In this document: positions 50,802-59,438 of the stretch, in pieces
Layout of the letters: each line of letters opens with the position of its first letter
Position numbering within the stretch: position 1 is the stretch's first letter
Notes under the pieces: model-generated
What the model was told of the DNA's origin: nothing
The model's input: only the letters and a program-made list of their open reading frames with translations
The model's database searches: none
Position numbers and translations under genes: made by a program
Assembly: GCF_963677725.1 (NCBI RefSeq)
Contig: NZ_OY782507.1
Location: 930,001 to 994,000 of the forward strand
Source: an uncultured Cohaesibacter sp.
GTDB lineage: Bacteria > Pseudomonadota > Alphaproteobacteria > Rhizobiales > Cohaesibacteraceae
Direction: 5' to 3'
DNA length: 64,000 bases

Positions 50802-51785
50802 ATGAGAAACACACGCTTTCGCACCATTCCCACCCCCCTTGCCGGCCTGGCGCTGGGGATCGCCAGTCTGGGTGCCTGCTGGGAATTGGCGGGACTGTTT
50901 AAAGGTGTGGCGCAGAGCCTTTCAGCTGGCATTGCTTTCATTTTACTGTTGCTGCTTGCCATCAAGTTTCTGCTCCATCCAGCGGCACTCAAAGAAGACC
51001 TGGAGCACCCGGTGGTTGGCAGCGTGGTGCCGACCTTTGCGATGGCGCTGATGGTCGTCTCCATGGGGCTCGGCTCCGACCTGCGTGTGGCATTGTGGTT
51101 GGGGGCTGTCTGTTTGCATCTGGGCTTTTTGGTGATGTTTGTGCGTGCGCGTCTGCCGGGCTTTGATCTGGGCCATATGGTGCCCAGCTGGTTCGTTCCC
51201 CCTGTGGGATTGATCGTGGCCAATGTCAGCGCGCCTCCTGCGACATTTGCCGGAGGTCTGCTGGAACTCTTTGCCCATGGTGTGTTCTGGTTCGCCCTTG
51301 GATGCTATGCGGTGATGTTGCCTCTTATGCTGTATCGCCTGATCTTTCTGGAGGAGGTTCCGGACGCTGCCAAGCCGACCATTGCCATTCTGGCGGCCCC
51401 TGCGAGCCTGTCGCTGGCAGGGTATCTGACGATGACGCCAGAGCGTTCAATGTTGCTGGTGATCCTGTTGATGGGGATTGCGCTGTTGATGACAGCGGTG
51501 ATTTATGTCGCCTTTTTCCGCCTTTTGCGCCTACCCTTCAGCCCCGCCTATGCGGCCTTCACCTTCCCCATGGTGATTGGGGCGACGGCTTTGTTCAAAG
51601 TTGCTCCGCAACTTGCAAGCTGGGGCATGGACGAAGCCTCGCTCGGCATTCTGGTCGGGCTGGCGCGATTGGAGCTGGCGGTCGCGACGTTGGTGGTTGG
51701 CTATGTTGCGGTGCGCTATGGCCTGTTTTACTTCAAGAGTGATCCTGCCCCCCGGCCCGGACCCGCACAGTCCCTGCTGGACTAA
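50802..51785 (+). CDS. TDT/SLAC1 family (TehA-like) anion transporter
   Basis: A 327-residue protein with about ten membrane helices. The N-terminal 'IPTPLAGLALGIASLG' is the first pore-helix pattern of the TehA/SLAC1 family; the fold predicts a channel or exporter of small anions such as malate, sulfite or nitrate. GCGAG precedes the ATG by six bases. Its partner is the divergent LysR gene. Members of this family carry names such as tellurite resistance or C4-dicarboxylate transporter, but none can be chosen here. Confidence 0.85.
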   Translation: MRNTRFRTIPTPLAGLALGIASLGACWELAGLFKGVAQSLSAGIAFILLLLLAIKFLLHPAALKEDLEHPVVGSVVPTFAMALMVVSMGLGSDLRVALWLGAVCLHLGFLVMFVRARLPGFDLGHMVPSWFVPPVGLIVANVSAPPATFAGGLLELFAHGVFWFALGCYAVMLPLMLYRLIFLEEVPDAAKPTIAILAAPASLSLAGYLTMTPERSMLLVILLMGIALLMTAVIYVAFFRLLRLPFSPAYAAFTFPMVIGATALFKVAPQLASWGMDEASLGILVGLARLELAVATLVVGYVAVRYGLFYFKSDPAPRPGPAQSLLD

Positions 51786-51802
51786 AAAGCCCTGAGAGAC
51801 TG

Positions 51803-51828
51803 GTACGCCCCACAAAGCTGGGGCGTGC
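51803..51828 (+). terminator. Hairpin between TDT transporter and Gfo/Idh/MocA genes
   Basis: A 10-bp stem (51803-51812 with 51819-51828). The imperfect pair is a U-G wobble on the plus-strand RNA, which favours service to the TDT gene, although no T-tract follows. Confidence 0.55.
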
Positions 51829-51841
51829 GGGACCGCGCGTT

Positions 51842-52864
51842 TCAAATCTCGGGCAGTTCGACGCGCTGGCCATTGCGGTTGGCTGACTGTGTCATCGCCT
51901 CGATCAGACGATGGACTTCCAGCGCCTGACGGCCAGAGGCCAGCAAGTCTGCTTTGCCTTGCAGCGCATCGGCAAAATTTTCGATGATGGCCCGGTGCCA
52001 GTCGCAGGGGAAATCCATTGGATCGGCCCCGCCACCCGAAAGGCTCTCCTCGCCGAATGTCTCGACACGGCCATCGCGCCAATGGAGTGTCAGCTCGCCT
52101 GCTTCCAGCTTGGCAGTGCCCAATGTTCCATCGATGCAGATGCTTTCGGCATCGCCCGGGAATGCGGCCGTCGTGGCAACAATCGAGCCCACGGCACCAC
52201 TTTCATAAATCAAGCCAGCAGTGGCAAAATCCTCTGTTTCCATCTTGTGCAGGCGAGTGGTTGTGAGCATGGCCTGCACGGCCTGCACGGGGCCACAGAG
52301 GGACAGCATCAGATCCAGCACATGGATCGCTTGGGTGATCAACACACCGCCCCCATCCTGCGCAAAGGTGCCTCGGCCCGGCTGGTCATAATAATCCTGT
52401 CCGCGCCACCAAGGCACATTGGTCCGCACCATGGCGATTTCTCCAAGCGCATCGTCCCGGAGCAATTGGGAAAGCCGCAGAGAGCCTTGCCGCGCCCGAT
52501 GCTGAAAGACAATGCCGAGTTTGACATTGGATTTTTCCGTCATTTCGACCAGCTCGACGGCGGCATCAAGGCTCCGCTCTATGGGCTTTTCCATCAGGAT
52601 ATGCTTGCCCGCTTCTGTCAGCTTTTCAACGATTTCACGGCGTGCATTGGGCGGCGTAAGGATAAGGACCGCTTCGGTCTCCACGTCGGACGCAATGGCA
52701 TCGATGCTCTCAAAGCATGGCCAGCCATAGTCGGTTGCCGCCGCTTTGCGGCGCTCTTGGTTGCGCATGTAAAGGCCGGTCACCGAAACGCGGCCTTCGA
52801 GCTGTTTCAACGCGGCAATATGGGGCCGTGCCGCCATGCCAAGGCCAATCACTGCCAGTTTCAT
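51842..52864 (-). CDS. Gfo/Idh/MocA family oxidoreductase
   Basis: A 340-residue NAD(P)-dependent sugar oxidoreductase. The Rossmann start 'LAVIGLGMAARPHIAALK' is at residue 3 and the family catalytic segment 'HILMEKPIERSL' contains the conserved Glu-Lys-Pro near residue 94. GGAG is eight bases before the ATG. It lies 38 bases after the beta-mannosidase gene on the same strand, so it probably acts on mannose-derived or other released sugars. Confidence 0.9.
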   Translation of the reverse strand: MKLAVIGLGMAARPHIAALKQLEGRVSVTGLYMRNQERRKAAATDYGWPCFESIDAIASDVETEAVLILTPPNARREIVEKLTEAGKHILMEKPIERSLDAAVELVEMTEKSNVKLGIVFQHRARQGSLRLSQLLRDDALGEIAMVRTNVPWWRGQDYYDQPGRGTFAQDGGGVLITQAIHVLDLMLSLCGPVQAVQAMLTTTRLHKMETEDFATAGLIYESGAVGSIVATTAAFPGDAESICIDGTLGTAKLEAGELTLHWRDGRVETFGEESLSGGGADPMDFPCDWHRAIIENFADALQGKADLLASGRQALEVHRLIEAMTQSANRNGQRVELPEI

Positions 52865-52902
52865 TCAATCTTCTCCATCGCAAGGCCAAAGACGGCATTG
52901 CC

Positions 52903-55374
52903 TTATTGTTTCAAATAGCTGACTTCGGCCTCTATCGCCGGCAGATGCGAACGTCTCTGCCTGATCACCGACAAGCGCTTTGGTCGGTCGGGCAGCAGGG
53001 TGACACAATTGTCCGAGTAGATCCGATCGCCCCCATGGTGATAGGTGACGAAAAAGGCAGGCTTGTCGGACAGCAGGGAAATTTCGGTCTCGCCTCTTTC
53101 ATTGATGTGTTCATCAAGGCGAATGGTCGGCGTCGGCAGCTCGTACTCCTTGGGCCGCTTTGGCAGATAATCATTCTCGCCGTGATGGCGGCCGTCCTTG
53201 CTCATCCACTCAAAGTGCAAAAAGGCATCCTCTCCCAGAGCTTCAGGTTTGATGCGGGTCACTTCCATCGCACGCCCCATCGGGCAGGTGAGATGGACGT
53301 CGCCATAGGCTGTAACGTTACCCTTGAGTTCGACCTTGGCAATCGAGATGGTCAATTCAAGCGGAGCCGGGCTGTCATTGATGGCAATAAGCATGATCTC
53401 GCCGCTTGCCGGGTCAGGCTGGGCGGTGACCAATATTGGAGCATAGAAGCGGCGCGCCATATAATGGAGCAGCTTCCAACCACCACCATATTCAAGGCTT
53501 GCCCAGCTAGCCACCGGCCAGGTGTCATTGAGTTGCCAATAGAGCGTGCCCATGCAGCGCGGTTTGGCGGAACGCCAACTCTCAATCGCCGTTTTCATGG
53601 CCAGCCCCTGACTGACCTGGCTGAGATAGGTCAGATCATCAAAGCCGTCAGGGAAGCGAAAATATCGGGCTATGGTCTCGACGATCCGACTGTTGCCGCC
53701 TTCATTGCGCTGATGGACATCCATGATCGGCGAGGAGACATTGCGGTCCTTTGGCTCGGTGAAACTGTCGATCACCCGTTTGGAGGGGAAAGACTGGAAG
53801 CCGAATTCCGAGCAGAAGCGGGGCTGAACGCTGCGATAATGCTCGAAATCCTTGGCCGAATGCCAGACATCCCAGAAATGCATGTCGCCGGATGTGTCAT
53901 CATGCCAACCATCGCCAAAATTGAGTGGCCCTGCAGAGGGTGAGGATGGCCAAAAGGGAATGTCCGGTTGCTCGGTGTGGATGGCCTCTTCCAGCGCATG
54001 ATTGAGCCGATCATACATGACGAGATAACGGTCGCGATCTTTCTTGCTTTCTTCATACCATGTCAGGGCGCCGACCAGTTCATTGTCACCGCACCACAGC
54101 GCCATGCAAGGCTGGCTGGAAAGCCGCCGAATTTGCTGATAGGCCTCACGGCGAACAAGGGAGAGCCAATCGGGGTCGCTGGCCGGGTAGAGATTGCAGG
54201 CAAACATGAAATCGTGCCAGACCATCAGGCCAAGCTCTGAGCAGAGGTCATAGAACCAGTCCGGTTCATATTGGCCGCCGCCCCAGACGCGGATCATGTT
54301 CATGCTGGCGTCAATCGCGGAGGTCAAAATGTCTCGCACCCGTTCCGGTGTGGCGCGCGCTGGCAGAGCGTCGGCGGGGATCCAGTTGGCCCCACGGCAG
54401 AATATCTCCCGCCCATTCACCCGAAAAGCAAAGCGTTTGCCGATTTCATCCTTGTCGGTCACCAGTTCCACTTGACGCAAGCCGATCCGTCGCTCGATGC
54501 TTTGGCCGTCCAGCATGATGGTCAGATCATAAAGCGACTGTTCGCCATGGCCCTTCGGCCACCAGAGGTGTGGATTATCGATGGTGATTGACAGATCTGA
54601 CCTGCCCTCGCCCGGCCAGACCGTAATGGCTTGGCTGACCACCTGCCCGTCAAGGCTCGCAGCAAGCGTCAGTTCGGCAGGCTCGTGAGCCAGATAGAAG
54701 GCCGTAATGTCCAGTCGCACCGCACCGTCGCCATGATGCTGGCGGACCATCACATCATCCAGCCGCAATCGGTTGAGTTTCCTCAATCGCACCGCGCCAT
54801 AAATGCCCAAAGGCGAGAGGGCAATGTTCCAGTCCCAGCCCGCATGGCACTGGGCCTTGCGCAGGAAATTGTAATGCGGCAAGCGGCAGTTCCAGAAAAT
54901 ATGGGGCACCTTGAAGGGGAATTGCTCCTGCTTGTCGCGCGCCATGCGGGAGCTGGACAAAAAGCGAATAGTGAGGCGATTGTCGCCCTGTTGCAGGGCT
55001 TGGGAGACGTCGAAATCATACCGCAGAAACTGGCTCTCGCAGCGGCCAACCTCGATGCCATTGAGCAGGAGGATGGCATGGCAGTCAACGCTTTCTAGCG
55101 TCAACATGTAGGTGCCAACCGGAACGTCCTCGATGGCAAAGACCGTCTCAGCCTGCCATTGGCTTTCATGCACCCAATCAAGACTTGTTTCCGTGTTGCG
55201 CCAATAGGGATCGGAGATTTCTTCTTCCGCCAGCAAAGCGGAATGGACATCACCGGGTATGGCAAAGGGCACTTTGGTTGACGCCCCGATCCGCGCCAGT
55301 GTCCAACCGTCATGCAACAGGCGCTCGCTTTGCGCCCCGGTCATTGCTCCAGTTCCCATCATTGTCATCTGCAT
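52903..55374 (-). CDS. Glycoside hydrolase family 2 beta-mannosidase
   Basis: An 823-residue glycosidase with GH2 order: sugar-binding N-terminal domain ('LLHDGWTLARIG', then 'PGDVHSALL'), immunoglobulin-like domain (about 200-300), TIM barrel (about 310-610) and C-terminal domains. The acid/base Glu is in 'WCGDNELVG' near residue 430 and the nucleophile Glu in 'FCSEFGFQSFP' near 525. The block 'VWGGGQYEPDWFYDLCSELGLMVWHDFMFACNLYP' (split over 355-390) is typical of beta-mannosidases. There is no signal peptide, so it acts in the cytoplasm on imported manno-oligosaccharides. It is transcribed towards the Gfo/Idh/MocA gene. Confidence 0.92.
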   Translation of the reverse strand: MQMTMMGTGAMTGAQSERLLHDGWTLARIGASTKVPFAIPGDVHSALLAEEEISDPYWRNTETSLDWVHESQWQAETVFAIEDVPVGTYMLTLESVDCHAILLLNGIEVGRCESQFLRYDFDVSQALQQGDNRLTIRFLSSSRMARDKQEQFPFKVPHIFWNCRLPHYNFLRKAQCHAGWDWNIALSPLGIYGAVRLRKLNRLRLDDVMVRQHHGDGAVRLDITAFYLAHEPAELTLAASLDGQVVSQAITVWPGEGRSDLSITIDNPHLWWPKGHGEQSLYDLTIMLDGQSIERRIGLRQVELVTDKDEIGKRFAFRVNGREIFCRGANWIPADALPARATPERVRDILTSAIDASMNMIRVWGGGQYEPDWFYDLCSELGLMVWHDFMFACNLYPASDPDWLSLVRREAYQQIRRLSSQPCMALWCGDNELVGALTWYEESKKDRDRYLVMYDRLNHALEEAIHTEQPDIPFWPSSPSAGPLNFGDGWHDDTSGDMHFWDVWHSAKDFEHYRSVQPRFCSEFGFQSFPSKRVIDSFTEPKDRNVSSPIMDVHQRNEGGNSRIVETIARYFRFPDGFDDLTYLSQVSQGLAMKTAIESWRSAKPRCMGTLYWQLNDTWPVASWASLEYGGGWKLLHYMARRFYAPILVTAQPDPASGEIMLIAINDSPAPLELTISIAKVELKGNVTAYGDVHLTCPMGRAMEVTRIKPEALGEDAFLHFEWMSKDGRHHGENDYLPKRPKEYELPTPTIRLDEHINERGETEISLLSDKPAFFVTYHHGGDRIYSDNCVTLLPDRPKRLSVIRQRRSHLPAIEAEVSYLKQ

Positions 55375-55412
55375 CCCCCGTTCTGCTGACAGCTGCCTTT
55401 CATGGCCTTTGC

Positions 55413-55446
55413 AAGAAAAAACCCCGACACCATGGGCGTCGGGGTT
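55413..55446 (-). terminator. Terminator of pyruvate carboxylase gene
   Basis: AACCCCGAC (55420-55428) pairs with GTCGGGGTT (55438-55446) around nine bases. On the minus strand the stem runs into TTTTTTC, directly after the pyc stop. Confidence 0.88.
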
Positions 55447-55491
55447 ATCATAGCGCTTTTTATCGGTTTTTCAGAGTCTTGGTCGTTGATT

Positions 55492-58400
55492 TCAATCTTC
55501 AAACTCGACCAGCAGATCCTTGGCATCGATCTGGCCACCGGGGGTAACATGCACTTCCTTGACGGTTGCATCCCGCTCGGCATGAATGCCAGTTTCCATT
55601 TTCATGGCTTCGATGGTCAGCAGCAGATCGCCGGATTTGACTTTCTGGCCCGCCTTCACACCAATGGTCGCCACAACACCCGGCATCGGTGCGCCAATAT
55701 GCTTGGCATTGTTGGCTTCTGCCTTTGGTCGCTTGGCCGAACTTGCCTTGACCTGACGATCCGGCACCCGAATGGCGCGCGGTTGTCCGTTCAGTTCAAA
55801 GAACACCTTAGCGTCGCCCTCTTCGTTGGTCTCACCAACCGCAAGCATGCGAATTTCCAAGGTCTTACCGGGATCGATTTCCGCGGAAATCTGTTCGCCC
55901 GGCTTCATACCATAGAAATAGGTCATGGTTGGCAGGGTGCGGACCGGACCATAGGTGTGGTGACGGCGCATATAGTCGAGGAAGACCTTTGGATACATCA
56001 GGTAGCCGTTCAGATCCTCGTCGTCAATTTCAAGGTCTTCCAGTTTCTCGGACACTTCAGCGCGGGCCTGTTCCAGATCGACCGCTTCGAGATGCTTGCC
56101 CGGGCGCTCAGTGTTTGGCTTTTCACCCTTGAGCACTTTGGCGATGATATTGTCCGGGAAACCGCCTTCTGGCTGGCCGAGATTGCCGCGCATCATATCG
56201 ATCACGGAATCCGGGAAGGAAACGTCCACTTTCGGATCTTCGACTTCCGCGCGGCTCAAGCCCTGGCTGACCATCATCAGCGCCATGTCACCAACGACCT
56301 TGGAAGATGGGGTCACCTTGACAATATCGCCAAACATCCGGTTGACGTCCGAATAGGTCTGGGCGACTTCGTGCCAGCGCTCTTCCAGACCCAGCGAGCG
56401 GGCCTGTGCCTTGAGGTTGGTGAACTGGCCACCGGGCATTTCATGCAGATAGACTTCGGAAGCTGGTGCCATCATGCCGCTTTCAAAGGCCGCATACTGA
56501 GCGCGCACTGCTTCCCAATAATCAGAGATTTCACGCACGGCATTGATGTCGATGCCGGTGTCACGCTCGGTGTGACGCAGGGATTCAACGATTGAACCAA
56601 GGCATGGCTGGGATGTGGAACCGGAGAAGGCATCCATGGCGGCATCGACAATGTCAGCCCCGGCCTCGGACGCTGCCAGCACGGTCGCGCCTGCAATGCC
56701 GGAGGTGTCGTGGGTGTGGAAGTGGAGCGGCAGGCCGACCTCTTCTTTCAAGGTCTTGATCAGCACGCGGGCCTGAGCTGGTTTCAGAAGGCCAGCCATA
56801 TCTTTCAGGCCGAGAATATGGGCGCCAGCATCGCGCAGCTCTTTACCCATGCGGACATAATATTTGAGGTCATATTTGGCCCGGTCCGGATCAAAGATAT
56901 CACCGGTATAGCAGATGGTGCCTTCGCAGATCTTGTTGTTTTCCAACACAGCATCCATGGCAACGCGCATATTCTCGACCCAGTTGAGGGAATCGAAGAC
57001 ACGGAAGACATCAATGCCGGTAATGGCAGCCTGTTTGACGAAGCTTTCGACCACATTATCAGGATAGTTGGTGTAGCCAACGCCATTGGAGGCACGCAGC
57101 AGCATTTGCGTCATGACATTGGGCAAACGAGAGCGGATGTCACGCAGGCGCTGCCATGGGCATTCCTGCAGGAAGCGGTAAGCAACATCGAAGGTCGCCC
57201 CACCCCAGCATTCCAGCGAGAAGAGCTGTGGCAGATTGGCGGCATAGCTCGGCGTTACCTTGATCATGTCGAGCGAGCGCATGCGGGTCGCCAGCAAGGA
57301 CTGGTGGCCATCGCGCATGGTGGTATCGGTCAGCAGCAATTGCTTCTGGTCGTTCAACCAGTCAACAATGCCTTGCGGGCCTTTTTCCTCAAGCAGATTG
57401 CGAGTGCCTGCGGCTGGCTCGTCGGTTTTCAGCTCGGGCACGTGGGGATTGCGCAGGTTTGCCGTCGGTTCGGGGCGTCCCTTGGTTTCGGGATGACCAT
57501 TGACCGTGATGTCTGCGATATAGCTCAGCACCTTGGTGCCACGGTCACGGCGTTCGGCAAAGTCGAACAGCTCTGGCGTGGTGTCGATGAATTTGGTGGT
57601 GTAACTGTAATCAAGGAAGGTCGGATGCTTGAGCAGGTTCTCGACGAACGGAATGTTGGTCGCGACCCCGCGAATACGGAATTCACGCAAGGCACGATCA
57701 AGACGGGCGATGGCCTGCTCCGGAGTTGGTGCCCAGGCGGTAACCTTGGTCAGCAGACTGTCATAATAGCGGGTGATCACGCCGCCCTCATAGGCGGTGC
57801 CGCCATCAAGACGAATGCCCATGCCGGTTGCCGAGCGATAGGCGGTCAAGCGACCATAATCGGGAATAAAATTCTGATGGGGGTCTTCGGTGGTGACACG
57901 GCACTGGAGCGCATGGCCGTTCAACGTCACATCGGCCTGACTTTCCTTGCCCGTGGCATCCGCGATGGTCTTGCCTTCAGCGATTTTGATCTGGGCGCGC
58001 ACGATATCGATACCGGTCACTTCCTCGGTCACCGTATGCTCCACCTGAACCCGTGGATTGACCTCAATGAAGTAGAAATTGCCGCTGTCCATGTCCATCA
58101 GGAATTCGACCGTTCCGGCGCATTCGTAATTGACATGTTTGCAGATCTTGTAGCCCAGTTCGCAGATTTCGGTGCGCTGCTCTTCGGTCAGATATGGGGC
58201 CGGTGCGCGCTCGACGACCTTCTGGTTGCGGCGCTGGACCGAACAGTCACGCTCAAAGAGATGATACATGCCACCATGCTTGTCGCCGAGGATCTGAACC
58301 TCGACGTGACGGGCGCGAATGATCATTTTCTCCAGATAGCCTTCGCCGTTGCCAAAGGCAGCTTCGGCTTCGCGTCGGCCTTCAAGAACCTTGTCTTCCA

Positions 58401-58938
58401 GCTCATCGGGGCCCTGAATCGGGCGCATGCCGCGGCCACCGCCACCCCAGCTGGCTTTGAGCATCAGCGGATAACCGACCTCTTCGGCCTGCTTGGCGAT
58501 TTCGCCCATGTCATCACCGAGCACTTCGGTCGCAGGGATGACCGGAACCCCGGCCTCGATGGCAACGCGACGGGCGGACGCCTTGTCGCCAAGGGCGCGC
58601 ATGGTTTCCGCCTTCGGTCCGATGAAGGTTATTCCGGCGGCGTCACAGGCATCAACAAATTGCGGATTTTCCGACAGCAAGCCATAGCCGGGATGGATGG
58701 CATCGGCACCACATTGCTTGGCAACGCGGATGATGTGCTCGATAGACAAATAGGCGGCAACTGGCCCGAGACCTTCTCCAACCCGATAGGCTTCATCTGC
58801 CTTGAAGCGGTGCAGGCTGAGCTTGTCCTCTTCGGCATAGATCGCGACTGTGCGTTTGCCCAACTCGTTGCAGGCACGCATAATACGAATGGCAATTTCG
58901 CCTCGGTTGGCAATCAGGATTTTGTTGAATTCAGCCAT
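55492..58938 (-). CDS. pyc: Pyruvate carboxylase
   Basis: A 1148-residue single-chain biotin enzyme that makes oxaloacetate from pyruvate, bicarbonate and ATP. Order: biotin carboxylase (1-460; 'FNKILIANRGEIAIRIMRA', ATP-grasp 'GGGGRGMRP'), carboxyltransferase (about 530-800; 'LLTDTTMRDGHQSLLATRM'), allosteric region, and the biotin domain with 'EAMKMETG' near residue 1115. ATG 58938 gives the normal length; the frame stays open to 59148. It fills the TCA cycle when growth is on sugars or uronates broken down to pyruvate. Several inverted repeats lie upstream. Confidence 0.97.
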   Translation of the reverse strand: MAEFNKILIANRGEIAIRIMRACNELGKRTVAIYAEEDKLSLHRFKADEAYRVGEGLGPVAAYLSIEHIIRVAKQCGADAIHPGYGLLSENPQFVDACDAAGITFIGPKAETMRALGDKASARRVAIEAGVPVIPATEVLGDDMGEIAKQAEEVGYPLMLKASWGGGGRGMRPIQGPDELEDKVLEGRREAEAAFGNGEGYLEKMIIRARHVEVQILGDKHGGMYHLFERDCSVQRRNQKVVERAPAPYLTEEQRTEICELGYKICKHVNYECAGTVEFLMDMDSGNFYFIEVNPRVQVEHTVTEEVTGIDIVRAQIKIAEGKTIADATGKESQADVTLNGHALQCRVTTEDPHQNFIPDYGRLTAYRSATGMGIRLDGGTAYEGGVITRYYDSLLTKVTAWAPTPEQAIARLDRALREFRIRGVATNIPFVENLLKHPTFLDYSYTTKFIDTTPELFDFAERRDRGTKVLSYIADITVNGHPETKGRPEPTANLRNPHVPELKTDEPAAGTRNLLEEKGPQGIVDWLNDQKQLLLTDTTMRDGHQSLLATRMRSLDMIKVTPSYAANLPQLFSLECWGGATFDVAYRFLQECPWQRLRDIRSRLPNVMTQMLLRASNGVGYTNYPDNVVESFVKQAAITGIDVFRVFDSLNWVENMRVAMDAVLENNKICEGTICYTGDIFDPDRAKYDLKYYVRMGKELRDAGAHILGLKDMAGLLKPAQARVLIKTLKEEVGLPLHFHTHDTSGIAGATVLAASEAGADIVDAAMDAFSGSTSQPCLGSIVESLRHTERDTGIDINAVREISDYWEAVRAQYAAFESGMMAPASEVYLHEMPGGQFTNLKAQARSLGLEERWHEVAQTYSDVNRMFGDIVKVTPSSKVVGDMALMMVSQGLSRAEVEDPKVDVSFPDSVIDMMRGNLGQPEGGFPDNIIAKVLKGEKPNTERPGKHLEAVDLEQARAEVSEKLEDLEIDDEDLNGYLMYPKVFLDYMRRHHTYGPVRTLPTMTYFYGMKPGEQISAEIDPGKTLEIRMLAVGETNEEGDAKVFFELNGQPRAIRVPDRQVKASSAKRPKAEANNAKHIGAPMPGVVATIGVKAGQKVKSGDLLLTIEAMKMETGIHAERDATVKEVHVTPGGQIDAKDLLVEFED

Positions 58939-59438
58939 AACTGTTCCTGTAGCTTGGTCGATCTCTATGCAGTCGCCCGCAAGGGCCACCCAAAGAAAGC
59001 GGCAAAGATGGGGTTTGCAATCGGGATCTTGGTGTCCGTTTGATCGCTTCGGTGATCTGGGAGAGACCGCAAGGGCACTTCCTGATAATGTCCATTTCCT
59101 CGCGCTTGAAACGAAAGGACGCAAGATCCGCAATGCCTCATGATACACTCAATGAGGCATGCGTCTAGCGGCTGGTTGAGTGAGACACATCTTTCGCGCA
59201 GGTCTCGTCGGTCAGTTTGGTAAATAATTTTTACCAAACTAGCGTGCGCTGCACAAGTTGCTGTAGCAAAAACTTTGACATTGTGCACAAATGCCAAATA
59301 AAAACGGCGAATAGCATCGATATTTCAATTTCTTGAAACTTTCTTCGCAGTTGCAGAAAAAATGGCATGCAAATGAAAAGGCACCCCGCTGACGGGATGC
59401 CTTTTCTTGAAAAAAGATGTGACTGTCGGTGCGTCAGC
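58939..59438. promoter_or_regulatory. pyc upstream region with four inverted repeats
   Basis: No gene is supported here. Perfect inverted repeats: ATGCCTCAT/ATGAGGCAT (59133-59141, 59152-59160); AGTTTGGTAAA/TTTACCAAACT (59214-59224, 59230-59240); TTGCTGTAGCAA (59258-59269); TTGTGCACAA (59281-59290). These are candidate operators for pyc. The 59376-59405 part holds the terminator of the Sel1 gene. Confidence 0.55.
59376..59405 (-). terminator. Terminator of the Sel1-repeat gene
   Basis: AAAAGGCA and CCCG (59376-59383, 59385-59388) pair with CGGG and TGCCTTTT (59393-59396, 59398-59405). The single mismatch becomes a G-U pair only on the minus-strand RNA, which then ends in a T-run. Confidence 0.85.

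Noticed and set aside
56710-59043. 777-codon plus-strand frame opposite pyruvate carboxylase
   Set aside because: It mirrors the codon structure of pyc; all conserved motifs are on the other strand.
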